NCBI GenBank assembly: GCA_947177445.1
Contig: CAMWUL010000003.1
Span: 52,963-116,962 of the forward strand
DNA: 64,000 nucleotides
Direction of reading: 5' to 3'
Origin: an uncultured Lachnospiraceae bacterium
Lineage (GTDB): Bacteria; Bacillota; Clostridia; Lachnospirales; Lachnospiraceae
Shown: positions 38,658 to 47,378 of the stretch, one piece after another
How the letters are laid out: each line of letters opens with the position of its first letter
How positions within the stretch are numbered: the stretch's first letter is position 1
Position numbers and translations under genes: made by a program
The notes under the pieces: generated by a model
Databases searched by the model: none
What the model saw: the letters and a program-made list of their open reading frames with translations, nothing else
What the model was told of the DNA's origin: nothing

Positions 38658-39560
38658 ATGGCAGGGTATTTATTTTCTCATTTTATCGGTGAGGAAAAGG
38701 ACGGAGAACAGATTTATTTTGCGGTGAGCCGTGACGGACTGCATTGGAAGGATCTAAATGCAGGTATGCCGGTGCTTTATTCGCATATCGGAACCTGCGG
38801 CGTCAGGGATCCTTTTCTGGTGAAGAATCCCCGAAGCGGAAGAAACTATCTGATCGCCACGGATCTGCGGATCGAGGCGGGAAAGGGCTGGACCTGCGCC
38901 CAGGAGCAGGGCAGCCGCGACCTGATTGTGTGGGAATCCCAGGATTTGATCCATTGGAGCAGGGAGCGTGCCTGTACCGTGGGAATTCCGGAGGCAGGCT
39001 GTGTCTGGGCGCCGGAGGCGGTGTATGACATGGAGAAGGAGGCCTTTCTGGTATTTTTTGCGTCAAAGGTAAGGAAAGAAGGAGAACAAAAGGGAAAGCA
39101 CAGGATCTATGCGGCCTATACAAAGGATTTTCATGAATTTTCCGAAACCTTCCTGTATTTTGAAAAGGAAGAAGATGTGATCGATACTACCATTCTGGAA
39201 AGCCAAGGGCGGTATTACCGCATATCCAAGGATGAGACCACTAAAAGACTGATTCTGGAGTCTTCGGAAGCGCTGCTGGGGCAGTATGTCAGGATCGAAA
39301 GCCCTGTGCTGGACGCTCTGGAGGGAGTGGAAGGGCCGGAGGGGTATCTGCTTCCCGACGGAAGGTGGTGCCTTATGGCAGACCAGTTTCAGAAAGGGGA
39401 AGGATATCTGCCCATGGTAACGGAAAGTCTGGAAACAGGAGATTTCCGGATTCTTTGCCGGGACGAATACGACATGGGAGAAACAAGGAAGAGGCATGGG
39501 GGAGTCCTGAGGATTACAGACGAGAAATATGGAGAGCTGGTTCGTGCCTTCGGATTCTAA
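38658..39560 (+). CDS. GH43-like five-bladed propeller protein
   Basis: YLFSHFIGEEKDGEQIYFAVSRDGLHWKDLN, GVRDPFLVKN, VWAPEAVYDMEKEAFLVFFAS. Confidence 0.78.
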   Translation: MAGYLFSHFIGEEKDGEQIYFAVSRDGLHWKDLNAGMPVLYSHIGTCGVRDPFLVKNPRSGRNYLIATDLRIEAGKGWTCAQEQGSRDLIVWESQDLIHWSRERACTVGIPEAGCVWAPEAVYDMEKEAFLVFFASKVRKEGEQKGKHRIYAAYTKDFHEFSETFLYFEKEEDVIDTTILESQGRYYRISKDETTKRLILESSEALLGQYVRIESPVLDALEGVEGPEGYLLPDGRWCLMADQFQKGEGYLPMVTESLETGDFRILCRDEYDMGETRKRHGGVLRITDEKYGELVRAFGF

Positions 39561-39653
39561 AGGTAAAAAGGATAGATTTTAAACGGGGTGATAAGGGTAT
39601 AGTTTTCGGAGATCCGCATATGCTATGTAAAATGGCAGGCATGGAGGTATGCA

Positions 39654-41066
39654 ATGGGATCTATCTGGACGGCAGAAACCGAGATCAGGAGCCGGGAGCC
39701 TCTTCCGGGAGACATGAGTGTAGAGGCTGTGGTCATAGGCGCAGGAATGGCGGGGATTTTAACGGCATATTATTTGCAGCAGGCAGGAATATCGGCGGCG
39801 GTCCTGGAGGCAGACAGGATCGGGAGCGGACAGACGAAAAATACTACTGCCAAGATTACATCTCAGCACAATCTGATCTATGACAGCCTGATCCGGACTT
39901 GGGGAAGCAGGACGGCAGAGCGCTATGCCCGGATCAACGAAGCGGCTATCGGGGAATATGAGAGACTGATTCAGGAAAAGGGGATCCATTGTGATTTTGT
40001 CAGATGTCCTGCTTTTTTGTATTCCCGGACAGAAGGGGCGTCTTTGAAGCGGGAGGCGGAGGCTGCAGTGGCCCTTGGAATTAAGGCAGTCTTTGAAACG
40101 GACAGTGAGCTTCCCTTTTCTGTGGCGGGCGTCACCAGGTTTGACGGGCAGGCCCGGTTTCAGCCCCTCCGTTTTCTGGAAAAGCTGTCGGAGGAAGTGA
40201 CGGTATATGAACAGACCCGGGTGCTGAGAGCGGAGGAAAAGCTGGTAGAGACGGACAGGGGATGTGTGCGGACAGAGCATATTGTGTTTGCCGCACATTT
40301 TCCTTTTCTCAATGTGCCGGGATATTATTTTGCGCGAATGTATCAGGAGCGGAGTTATGTGACGGCGCTGGAGGGTGCGGGAAGACTGGAAGGAATGTAT
40401 CTGGGAGTGGATCCGGACGGGTTATCTTTTCGCCCCTATGGAGAATTTCTGCTGCTGGGCGGGGGAAGCCATCGGACAGGAGTAAACCGGCAGGCAGGAA
40501 GACCTGCCGGCAAAGCATCCCAGAGCCGTCAGAAGGCTTTTGGGATGCCGGAGCGGGGCTGCAGATATGGATGGCTTCGGGAGCAGGCGCGGGCATTTTA
40601 TCCCGGATGCAGTGAGGCGGCTCACTGGTCGGCGCAGGACTGTATGACGCTGGACGGTCTTCCCTATATCGGACGGTTTTCCAGAAGGAGGCCCGGGTGG
40701 TATGTGGCCACAGGCTTTGGAAAATGGGGAATGACCACGGCTATGGCCGGGGCCCGGATCCTGACTGCCCTGATCACCGGGCAGGAATGTCCGGAAGCGG
40801 ATATTTTTTCGCCTCAAAGGCATTTTACGGCCCGGGCGGCGAAGGAATTGCTGTCCCATGGTGCCCATACAGTAAAAGGGCTGGCAAAGCATCTGCTGCC
40901 CGCGGAAAATGACAGGATCATTCCAAACTGCCCCCATATGGGCTGCAGGCTGGAATGGAATCCGGATGAAGAGAGCTATGACTGTCCCTGTCATGGATCC
41001 CGTTTTGACAGAGAAGGACATTTGATCGATAACCCGGCGCAGACGGATTGCCGGAGAAGATTATAA
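39654..41066 (+). CDS. FAD-dependent oxidoreductase (DAO) with C-terminal Rieske [2Fe-2S] domain
   Basis: VIGAGMAGILTAYYLQQAG; CPHMGC-X15-CPCHGS Rieske motif. Confidence 0.88.
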   Translation: MGSIWTAETEIRSREPLPGDMSVEAVVIGAGMAGILTAYYLQQAGISAAVLEADRIGSGQTKNTTAKITSQHNLIYDSLIRTWGSRTAERYARINEAAIGEYERLIQEKGIHCDFVRCPAFLYSRTEGASLKREAEAAVALGIKAVFETDSELPFSVAGVTRFDGQARFQPLRFLEKLSEEVTVYEQTRVLRAEEKLVETDRGCVRTEHIVFAAHFPFLNVPGYYFARMYQERSYVTALEGAGRLEGMYLGVDPDGLSFRPYGEFLLLGGGSHRTGVNRQAGRPAGKASQSRQKAFGMPERGCRYGWLREQARAFYPGCSEAAHWSAQDCMTLDGLPYIGRFSRRRPGWYVATGFGKWGMTTAMAGARILTALITGQECPEADIFSPQRHFTARAAKELLSHGAHTVKGLAKHLLPAENDRIIPNCPHMGCRLEWNPDEESYDCPCHGSRFDREGHLIDNPAQTDCRRRL

Positions 41067-41290
41067 TAATTTTAGAAAATATATCTTGCAGAGTTGCCTT
41101 GGGTGTGATAGTTTATTTTAAAAGCATATTGATTCTGGATTTATTCTGACACTTCTAAATCGTCATTTTCAACATCGGAAAATCTATGCTTTTTATTCAG
41201 ACATTTTTCAGACAAACAATTAAAAAGCAGAGGATTTTCAAATGTGTGCCATCCGCAGACGTGTCCTCTGTATGCAAAGGAGGAGTAAGG

Positions 41291-42187
41291 ATGGATGTTG
41301 TATCATTAAAGTACGACTTCAGCTTCAAGCATCTGATGCTGAATGAGAAGGTAAGGAAGTATTTCATCAGTGATGTGCTGGGGATTCCTGTGGAGGAGAT
41401 CCGGTCCGTGCGGCTTTCCAACCCGTTTTTGTGGAAGCGTTACAGAAAACAGAAGCAGGGGATCCTGGATATTCTGGTGGAGCTGAACGATGACAGCAAA
41501 GTGAATATAGAACTTCAGATCAAGATGCTTGCACACTGGGACAGGAGGAGTCTCTTCTATCTTTCCAAGATGTACACGGAAAATCTCTTGGCCGGAGAGA
41601 AATACCAGAAGCTGAAACGGTGTATCTGTATCAGTATTTTTGACTTCCGAGTGAACGACAGCCCGGAGTATCATCAGATTTACCGGCTTCGGAATAAAGA
41701 GGGATGAGAGTTTTCAGACAGGTTCGAGGTACATGTGATCGAGCTTGGGAAGGAGCTGAACGGAAGGTCGGCGCTGGATGACTGGATTAAGCTGTTTAAT
41801 GTAAAAACTGAGGAGGAGCTGAATATGCTGCAGACGAAGAATCCGGGAGTTTTGGAAGCGATCAGCGAGGTGAGGAAAATGAGTTTGGGAAAGGGACTGC
41901 GGGCTTTGTACGAGGCTCATCTGAAGGAGGTCAGGGACCGGTGGGCTAGAGAGGACTATGTGCGGATGGAGGGGGAGGAAAAGGGAAGAGCGGAAGGGGA
42001 GGCATTGGGAGATTTAAGGCGGAGCAGACAGGTGATATTTGATCTGCTGGAGGAATTGGGAAATGTTCCAGAAGACATTCGGAGCCTTATTGACAACGAA
42101 ACGGATTTGACGGTTCTGCAAAAATGGCTTAAAGTGGCGGCCCGGGCGGGAAATTTTAACGATTTTCGAGATCGGATCAGGTCGTAA
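41291..42187 (+). pseudogene. Rpn family recombination-promoting nuclease/putative transposase, interrupted by in-frame TGA
   Basis: ORFs 41186-41707 and 41735-42187 are in the same frame; ..RLRNKEG[TGA]EFSDRFEVHVIELGKELNG.. is continuous apart from TGA at 41705-41707. Confidence 0.8.
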
Positions 42188-42264
42188 GAAAATCCGTATT
42201 GCATTCTTTGTGGAGATGAGTGTATGATAGATGAAGGGCGTAAAGCCCGAGTAATTTCGGGAAG

Positions 42265-43674
42265 GTGATTACAATTACACAGAATTCACAAAAGAAGTCA
42301 GGGACAGTACAAATTTCACATACGAAGGACATGACGAAGGGCAATCCCTATTCGCTGATGATTGGTTTTGCTCTGCCTATATTTTTAAGTCAGGTGTTTC
42401 AACAGCTGTACAATACGGCAGATGCGCTGATTGTGGGTCGATTTCTGGGAACCAATGCGTTGGCGGCTGTGACCTCCTCCGGCACCCTCATATTTCTCAT
42501 GATCAGTTTCTTTGCCGGGATTGCCATGGGAGCCGGCGTAGTGATTTCCCGGTATTTTGGCGCAGGAGATCAGGACCGGGTATCCCGGGCCATACATACG
42601 GTGCTGGCTTTTGGCCTGGTCAGCGGTCTGCTTCTGACCGTGATTGGAGTGGCGCTTACACCCACGTTTCTGGTGTGGATGCAGACGGATCCGGAGGTGC
42701 TGCCCGAGGCAGTGTCTTATTTCCGATATTATTTTCTCGGTTCTCTGGCACTGGTATATTATAATGTCTGCCGCAGCATTATGAACGCGCTTGGTGACAG
42801 CCGGAGGCCTCTGTATTACCTGATTTTTTCATCGGTTCTGAACGTGCTGCTGGACGTGGTGTTTCTTGCGGTGTTCCGCTGGGGAGTGTGGGCGGCAGCT
42901 GTGGCTACGGTAATTTCACAGGCGGTCAGTGTGGTTTTGTGTATGCGCCAGCTGTTTCGCAGGGGAAATATTTATACGGTGGAGTGGCGAAAGATCCGCT
43001 TTCACGCAGATATGCTCCGGGAGATTGTACGCAACGGCCTGCCCTCGGGCGTCCAGAACTCCGTTATTGCGTTTGCCAATGTGATCGTCCAGTCACAGAT
43101 CAATTCCTTCGGCATGCTGGCCATGGCGGGCTATGGCACCCATTCCAAGATCGAGGGTTTTGCCTTTTTGCCGATTACCAGCTTTAATATGGCCAGTACT
43201 ACGTTTATCAGCCAGAATCTGGGAGCAAAGCAGTATGACCGGGCCAGGCAGGGGGCCAGATTCAGCATCCTGGCGGCTATGGTTTTATCGGAGCTGATAG
43301 GTGTTTTCAATTATTTGCTGGCGCCCCAGCTGATCGGAGTATTTGACCAGACGCCTGGTGTGATCGAATTTGGGGTGAGGCAGCTGCGCACCCTGGCGCC
43401 GTTTTATTTTCTGCTGGCCTTTTCCCATGCGGTGGCGGCCGTCTGCCGCGGTGCGGGCAAGGCGTTTGTTCCCATGTGCGTCATGCTGGCGGTGTGGTGC
43501 GGTCTGCGGATCACTTACATTGTGGGCATTATGCATTTTGTCCGGGAGATCGGCTATATTTATTGGGCCTATCCCCTTACATGGGGGATCAGTTCGATTA
43601 TCTATCTGATTTATTATCTGCGCAGTGACTGGGTGCATGGATTTGACAAAAAGGAGGAAAAGGCCTCAATATGA
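42265..43674 (+). CDS. MATE family efflux transporter
   Basis: NPYSLMIGFALPIFLSQVFQQLYNTADALIVGRFLG; GTG start is the track call, ATG 42331 is an alternative. Confidence 0.92.
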   Translation: MITITQNSQKKSGTVQISHTKDMTKGNPYSLMIGFALPIFLSQVFQQLYNTADALIVGRFLGTNALAAVTSSGTLIFLMISFFAGIAMGAGVVISRYFGAGDQDRVSRAIHTVLAFGLVSGLLLTVIGVALTPTFLVWMQTDPEVLPEAVSYFRYYFLGSLALVYYNVCRSIMNALGDSRRPLYYLIFSSVLNVLLDVVFLAVFRWGVWAAAVATVISQAVSVVLCMRQLFRRGNIYTVEWRKIRFHADMLREIVRNGLPSGVQNSVIAFANVIVQSQINSFGMLAMAGYGTHSKIEGFAFLPITSFNMASTTFISQNLGAKQYDRARQGARFSILAAMVLSELIGVFNYLLAPQLIGVFDQTPGVIEFGVRQLRTLAPFYFLLAFSHAVAAVCRGAGKAFVPMCVMLAVWCGLRITYIVGIMHFVREIGYIYWAYPLTWGISSIIYLIYYLRSDWVHGFDKKEEKASI

Positions 43675-45338
43675 ATCTGGAAATGATAGAGGCGGGATGG
43701 CTGTCTATTCTGCCTCCGCTGATTGCAATTACGCTGGCTCTGATTGGAAAAGAGGTGTATTCTTCTCTTTTCTTGGGGATTCTATCAGGCATGTGTGTAT
43801 ACTGCTTATTTACCGGCGGAAATCTTCTGCAGGCGGTTACCTACGTATTTGATATGATTGCGGGAAAAATCGGCGAGAACGGTTACATGATTATTTTCCT
43901 TGTGCTTCTGGGCTCCCTGGTGGTAGTGGTCACCCGGTCAGGAGGCTCTGAGGCCTATGGACAGTGGGCCGGCAGACGGATCAAAAATCCCGTCAGCGCA
44001 AAGCTGGCCACGTCCCTGCTGGGGCTTTTGATCTTTATCGACGACGGCTTCAACTGTCTTACCGTGGGAACGGTCATGCGGCCCATTACAGATAAATGCA
44101 GAATTTCCCGGGAGAAACTGGCTTACCTGCTGGATGCCACGGCAGCTCCGGTGTGTATTATTGCGCCTATCTCCAGCTGGGCGGTGGCGGTGGCTTCCGA
44201 GGTGGAGGAGGCAGGAGGCCTGAACGCTTTTGTCCGGACGATTCCCTACAACCTTTATGCCATTTTGACCATCATTATGGTTTTTTTTCTGAGCGCTACT
44301 GATTTTGACTTCGGTCCTATGAAGAAGGCGGAAGAGGCCGCATCCAGGGAGACTCAGAAAGCGCAATTAAAGGATAAGAGCACATCTTCAAAAGAAGAAA
44401 GGCGGTCAGGGAAAGAGGAAAGGCTGTCCGGGAAAGAAGAGAGGCTGCCCGGGAAACAAAGGAAGCTTTCTGCGGCAGAAGAAAAGGCGTCTGGGAAAGA
44501 AAAGAAGGCGGGAAAGGGAACCGTGCTGGATCTGGCGGCGCCGGTTCTGACATTGATTGTCTGCGCCATTCTGGGCATGGCCTACGTGGGCGGTTTTTTT
44601 GAGGGAAGGCCCTTTGCGGAGGCCATCGGTGAAAATCCTACGGCCGGTCTGACCCTGGGAACCTTTGCCGGGCTGACAGCGGCGATGATTTTATATGTAC
44701 CGCGTAAAATCATGAGTGTACGGGAATTTATGGAGGGAGTGATCGAAGGGATCAGGACCATGATCCCGGCGCTGACCATCCTGATTTTGGCATGGGCGCT
44801 GGGCGGAGTGTGCCGGGAAATGATCGGAACAGGTATTTTTGTGAGTCATTTTGTAGCGGATGTCCATCTTCCTTTCAGTTTTCTGCCTGCGATTATATTT
44901 GCGGTGGCGGCTTTTTTGTCCTTTTCCATGGGAACGGCCTGGGGAACCTTTGGGATTCTGCTTCCTATAGTATCCATGCTTTGCGCGGGGGAGACTGGCA
45001 GCGCCGTTCTGATACCTTCCCTGGGAGCCACCCTGGCGGGATCCGTATATGGTGATCACTGTTCCCCTATATCCGACACCACAATATTGGCGTCAACCGG
45101 GGCTCAATGCGAACATCTCCGCCATGTGGAGACTCAGCTCCCATATGCGACTCTGGTGGCGGCGGTGTGCTTTGCAGGATATCTGGTGGCGGGATTTACA
45201 CGGAATCCCTGGGCCACGGTAATGGCATCGGTGGTTTTATTATTCCTTGTTTTTGGAGCGGTCCGGCATGTGTCGTCCCGTCATTCTTTTGGGGACGGAA
45301 AGGCCAGTGGAGAGGGTATCGGAAAAAATAGTGCTTGA
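43671..45338 (+). CDS. Na+/H+ antiporter NhaC-type family protein
   Basis: Multiple TM segments; FIDDGFNCLTVGTVMRPITDK, YGDHCSPISDTTILASTGAQCEHLRHV. Confidence 0.88.
   Translation: MNLEMIEAGWLSILPPLIAITLALIGKEVYSSLFLGILSGMCVYCLFTGGNLLQAVTYVFDMIAGKIGENGYMIIFLVLLGSLVVVVTRSGGSEAYGQWAGRRIKNPVSAKLATSLLGLLIFIDDGFNCLTVGTVMRPITDKCRISREKLAYLLDATAAPVCIIAPISSWAVAVASEVEEAGGLNAFVRTIPYNLYAILTIIMVFFLSATDFDFGPMKKAEEAASRETQKAQLKDKSTSSKEERRSGKEERLSGKEERLPGKQRKLSAAEEKASGKEKKAGKGTVLDLAAPVLTLIVCAILGMAYVGGFFEGRPFAEAIGENPTAGLTLGTFAGLTAAMILYVPRKIMSVREFMEGVIEGIRTMIPALTILILAWALGGVCREMIGTGIFVSHFVADVHLPFSFLPAIIFAVAAFLSFSMGTAWGTFGILLPIVSMLCAGETGSAVLIPSLGATLAGSVYGDHCSPISDTTILASTGAQCEHLRHVETQLPYATLVAAVCFAGYLVAGFTRNPWATVMASVVLLFLVFGAVRHVSSRHSFGDGKASGEGIGKNSA
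44391..44474 (+). repeat. 21-bp in-frame tandem repeat (about 4 units) in NhaC-like gene
   Basis: KEERRSG/KEERLSG/KEERLPG/KQRKLSA encoded by AAAGAAGAAAGGCGGTCAGGG-type units. Confidence 0.85.
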
Positions 45339-45363
45339 CAAATTTCGTATGTAAGTGCATAAT
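45335..45363 (+). promoter_or_regulatory. Strong sigma-A promoter for amt leader
   Basis: TTGACA - 17 nt - CATAAT; overlaps the 3' end of the NhaC-like gene. Confidence 0.75.
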
Positions 45364-45379
45364 GTAGACCGGAAAGGGC

Positions 45380-45524
45380 AAAGGCGTCTTTGAGTCACAC
45401 TCAAGGGCGCTTTTTCTTTTACCGTAATAAAGGCAAAGGCGTCTTTTGTGATTGGGGCACGAAAGGCGCCTTTGTCCGTAAGGCGAATTTGCAGTGCTTA
45501 GAGGTACCGGACAGATTGTCCGGT
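45380..45524 (+). promoter_or_regulatory. Structured 5' leader of amt gene: three successive hairpins
   Basis: Hairpin 1 45380-45414 (AAAGGCGTCTTTGAG/CTCAAGGGCGCTTTT with G-U pairs, then T-rich); hairpin 2 45432-45476 (GGCAAAGGCGTCTTTTGTG/CACGAAAGGCGCCTTTGTC); hairpin 3 45506-45524 (ACCGGACA-GAT-TGTCCGGT). Confidence 0.75.
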
Positions 45525-45543
45525 GAAAGGGAGGATGATGCAT

Positions 45544-47316
45544 ATGGGAGCAACAGAAATTATGGAACTTGTGGAGACGGCGGTCACCGGCGAAGTATTT
45601 GGTGTCTGGTTCTTGATCGGAGCCGCCCTGGTATTTTTCATGCAGGCAGGCTTCGCCATGGTGGAAACAGGGTTTACCAGAGCTAAGAATGCCGGGAATA
45701 TCATCATGAAAAATCTGATGGATTTTTGTATTGGCACGGCAGTGTTTATTGTGCTGGGGTTCAGTCTGATGATGGCAGAGGATTATGCATTTGGGGTGAT
45801 TGGGATTCCCAACCTGAAGATCTTTATGGATTTTGGGGGATTTATTCAGGAAAACGCATCGAGCTTTGTGTTTAATCTTGTGTTCTGTGCCACAGCAGCC
45901 ACCATTGTTTCGGGATCCATGGCAGAAAGGACAAAATTTGCTTCCTACTGTATTTATTCGGCAGCGATTTCCCTTTTTGTCTATCCTGTGGAGGCGGGAT
46001 GGGTCTGGAATTCTCAGGGCTGGCTTGCACAGCTGGGTTTTCATGACTTTGCAGGCTCTGCGGCTATTCACTCAGTGGGTGGTATCACAGCATTGATCGG
46101 TGCAATCATGGTGGGGCCCCGGCTTGGAAAGTATAAGAAGGATAAGGCAGGAAAGGTGTCCGGAGTCAATGCGATCCAGGGCCATTCCATTACGTTGGGA
46201 GCACTGGGGTGTTTTATTCTCTGGTTTGGATGGTATGGCTTTAACGGAGCGGCAGCCTGGAACGGAACATCTCTGGCCTCTATTTTTTTGACTACGACCA
46301 TTGCTCCTGCCATAGCCACTTGCGTTGCCATGATTTATACCTGGATTAAGAACGGGAAACCGGATGTGTCTATGTGTCTGAATGCATCCCTGGCGGGACT
46401 GGTAGGGATTACCGCAGGCTGTGACGCTTTGGATGCTTTGGGCTCCGTTATCGTGGGGGTGGTGTCTGGCATCCTGGTAGTAGTGGTGGTGGAGGTTTTG
46501 GATCTGAAACTTCACATTGACGACCCGGTGGGAGCCGTCGGAGTTCATCTGGCCAATGGTGTTTGGGGAACGCTGGCTGTGGGACTTCTGGCCAGTCCTG
46601 CCGCGCCTGCCGGTCTGGAAGGCCTGCTTTATACAGGCAAAATGGGCCTTCTGGGCATACAGACGCTTGGTATCCTGGCTGTACTTCTTTGGACAGCAGT
46701 ATGTATGACGCTTGTTTTTGTGGTCATCAAAAAGACTGTGGGACTTCGGGTTTCTGCGGAGGAGGAAATTCAGGGACTGGACAGTACGGAGCATGGCCTG
46801 CTCAGTGCCTATGCAGATTTTGCGCCGGCGGTGGAGAGTCTGGATTATGGGTTTACATCAGGGACAGTAACCGGGGAAGCGCCGACGGCGGTAATCGGAG
46901 AAACGCCGGCGGCAGAGGCAGTTCCCGTCAAAAGGGTTCCTGCCTTTGAGAAGGGAGATCCCAAGTTTACAAAAATCGAGATTATCTGTAAGGAATCCCG
47001 GCTGGAAGCTTTGAAGAATGCCATGATGGAGATTGGAATTACAGGCATGACAGTCTCCCATGTATTGGGCTGCGGCGTGCAGAAGGGCAGGCCGGAATAT
47101 TACCGCGGTGTACAGGTGGAGGCTAATCTTCTGCCCAAGGTACAGGTAGACATGGTGGTCAGTAAGGTGCCTGTGCAGAGTGTGATTGATACTGCTAAAA
47201 AGGTTCTTTATACCGGACATATCGGCGACGGCAAGATATTTGTGTATGATGTGGAAAATATAGTAAAGGTTCGCACCGGCGAGGAAGGCTTTGATGCCCT
47301 GCAGGATGTGGAATAA
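45544..47316 (+). CDS. Ammonium transporter fused to C-terminal P-II (GlnB/GlnK-like) domain
   Basis: Amt motifs FFMQAGFAMVETGFTRAKN, DFAGSAAIHSVGG; P-II domain KFTKIEIICKESRLEALKNAMMEIGITGMTVSHVLGCG..GKIFVYDVENIVKVRTGEEG. Confidence 0.93.
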   Translation: MGATEIMELVETAVTGEVFGVWFLIGAALVFFMQAGFAMVETGFTRAKNAGNIIMKNLMDFCIGTAVFIVLGFSLMMAEDYAFGVIGIPNLKIFMDFGGFIQENASSFVFNLVFCATAATIVSGSMAERTKFASYCIYSAAISLFVYPVEAGWVWNSQGWLAQLGFHDFAGSAAIHSVGGITALIGAIMVGPRLGKYKKDKAGKVSGVNAIQGHSITLGALGCFILWFGWYGFNGAAAWNGTSLASIFLTTTIAPAIATCVAMIYTWIKNGKPDVSMCLNASLAGLVGITAGCDALDALGSVIVGVVSGILVVVVVEVLDLKLHIDDPVGAVGVHLANGVWGTLAVGLLASPAAPAGLEGLLYTGKMGLLGIQTLGILAVLLWTAVCMTLVFVVIKKTVGLRVSAEEEIQGLDSTEHGLLSAYADFAPAVESLDYGFTSGTVTGEAPTAVIGETPAAEAVPVKRVPAFEKGDPKFTKIEIICKESRLEALKNAMMEIGITGMTVSHVLGCGVQKGRPEYYRGVQVEANLLPKVQVDMVVSKVPVQSVIDTAKKVLYTGHIGDGKIFVYDVENIVKVRTGEEGFDALQDVE

Positions 47317-47378
47317 GAATTTGAGTGATTTTGTGCCGCAGCCAGCGGCATGCAGGGAAGAATAAAGGAAGGAGTCGT

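Noticed and set aside
41705-41707. TGA as selenocysteine or recoded codon
   Set aside because: No SECIS-like hairpin recognised downstream and the Rpn family is not a known selenoprotein; nonsense mutation or sequencing error is simpler
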